Assembly (NCBI GenBank): GCA_965368585.1
Contig: CBDUNM010000002.1
Span: 37,321-101,320 of the forward strand
Direction of reading: 5' to 3'
Origin: JARRQB01 sp965368585
GTDB taxonomy: Bacteria > Pseudomonadota > Gammaproteobacteria > Chromatiales > Chromatiaceae
Length of the DNA: 64,000 nt
Positions 63,251 through 64,000 of the stretch are shown in pieces. A program made the translations under genes and the position numbers. Every line of letters begins with the position of its first letter. The stretch's first letter is position 1. Below the pieces are notes generated by a model. It made no database searches. It was not told where the DNA came from and saw only the letters and a program-made list of their open reading frames with translations.

Positions 63251-64000
63251 TACTGTAGACTCCCACTCATTTTGGTTCGTTAACAGTTGAAATTGAAAAC
63301 CTTCCCGCATCCTATCTAAATTTGAGAGCTGTAGATTAGTCGAACTCGACGGTTTTGACTGACCCTTATGAAAAAATCAGCTCATTCTTTAAACGAAATC
63401 ATGGTTTCGCTCGAAATGTCCTTTATGAACCCGCCCCGATTCCGCGCTGGACAAGTCGTAGAATAGCATATAACTTATTGCTTTTATTATAATTATTCGG
63501 CGTCTAGGCCTGATGCCGGCCCGCACGCGTCGACGATAGCCATGCAGAACCCGCTTTGATCAAGTGGAGGCACCAATCAATCTGAAGTGTATGCAAGCTA
63601 CGACAACCACAAATGCAAATAAAACAGCTGGTTTTTCTTATAGTTACGGAGTCGCCGATCAACAGAACCTGGCCGGCGGACGTTGCTCTCACCCTTTAAC
63701 TCGCACGATATCCGATGCTCGGACTCCCGGCAAGAGTTCGGGAACCATAAACGACTCATTTCGCGAAAAAATTCGACTCGAACGCTGATCGTACCCGGCG
63801 CCGCGCTCGGCTACGCATTCCTCCTGTCCCGGTGGCCATTCCGAACATTCAATAAAATCGTGGTAAAAAACAACGACATTGCGGATACGTTCGAATATTC
63901 GTCTTCCTTGTTTCGAGTGAGGTCGGAACCTGGCCGAGTCGGCCTGCTTTCATTCCAGACCGCTCGACGAGCCGCAATGCGGCGGGGCCACCCCGGCACG
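63251..64000. other. 750-bp stretch without a supported gene
   Basis: Upstream region of pckA to the window edge. The first 250 bases are AT-rich and likely contain the pckA promoter. The rest has only short frames (about 60-75 codons) on both strands, without recognisable products. A gene starting beyond the window cannot be excluded. Confidence 0.5.

Noticed and set aside
61769..63283. 504-codon open frame on the plus strand
   Set aside because: Antisense shadow of pckA; no family motifs and no plausible RBS.
1..64000. CRISPR arrays, rRNA genes or replication origin
   Set aside because: No regularly spaced repeats, rRNA sequence, or DnaA-box clusters were seen; the only exact repeat of note is the 87-bp pair at tRNA-Val.

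Overview
The window is GC-rich, densely coded DNA typical of a gammaproteobacterial chromosome. The main evidence is a complete Na+-translocating NADH:quinone reductase operon with nqrM, an sdhCDAB operon followed by sdhE, ATP-type PEP carboxykinase, MaeB malic enzyme, DarP/YjgA, YafJ and type II secretion genes in Xps/Xcp-like order. A broken DsrE2-like gene hints at sulfur-metabolising ancestry. No species can be named from the sequence alone.

Layout. 0-11.7 kb is mostly housekeeping: an edge-truncated phosphopantetheinyl transferase, recJ, darP, sdhCDAB-sdhE, a Nudix hydrolase, two CNNM/CorC-type membrane proteins and a class V aminotransferase. 12-23 kb is the most unusual accessory block. 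It has a secreted carbohydrate-binding hydrolase, then a compact plus-strand operon: a P-loop protein, a type I ABC exporter, its HlyD-type adaptor, a cyanophycin-synthetase-like ATP-grasp ligase with a degenerate second (Mur-like) ATP site, and two paralogous alpha/beta-hydrolases. The gene set suggests synthesis, export and trimming of an unknown amide-linked product. 23-32 kb holds a small Lys-rich protein, a Na/Pi cotransporter, a DUF2156 protein, YafJ, MaeB, gene debris and a polytopic membrane protein with a C-terminal TIR domain.

33-42.3 kb carries nqrABCDEF-nqrM, a CBS protein, an enoyl-CoA hydratase-like enzyme, a carboxylesterase and an SDR. 42.4-44.9 kb is a scar of mobile DNA: a reverse-transcriptase fragment, a BrnT-like toxin with its antitoxin, an intron 3'-end-like structure on the other strand, a perfect 87-bp duplication that includes the 5' end of tRNA-Val, the intact tRNA-Val(GAC), and a dsrE2-like pseudogene. 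45-53.5 kb concerns the envelope and ion transport: a YfdX-like periplasmic protein, an EptA-type phosphoethanolamine transferase, a PAP2 phosphatase, a SulP transporter, a CPA1 antiporter and an HD-like phosphohydrolase.

53.8-61.6 kb (minus strand) is a partial type II secretion operon, transcribed gspG'-J-K-L-M-C-D. Its GspM is fused to a complete periplasmic solute-binding domain, and its gspG has lost the pseudopilin N-terminus. The gspE, F, H and I genes are absent from the window. pckA lies directly upstream, and the last 750 bases hold no gene I can support.
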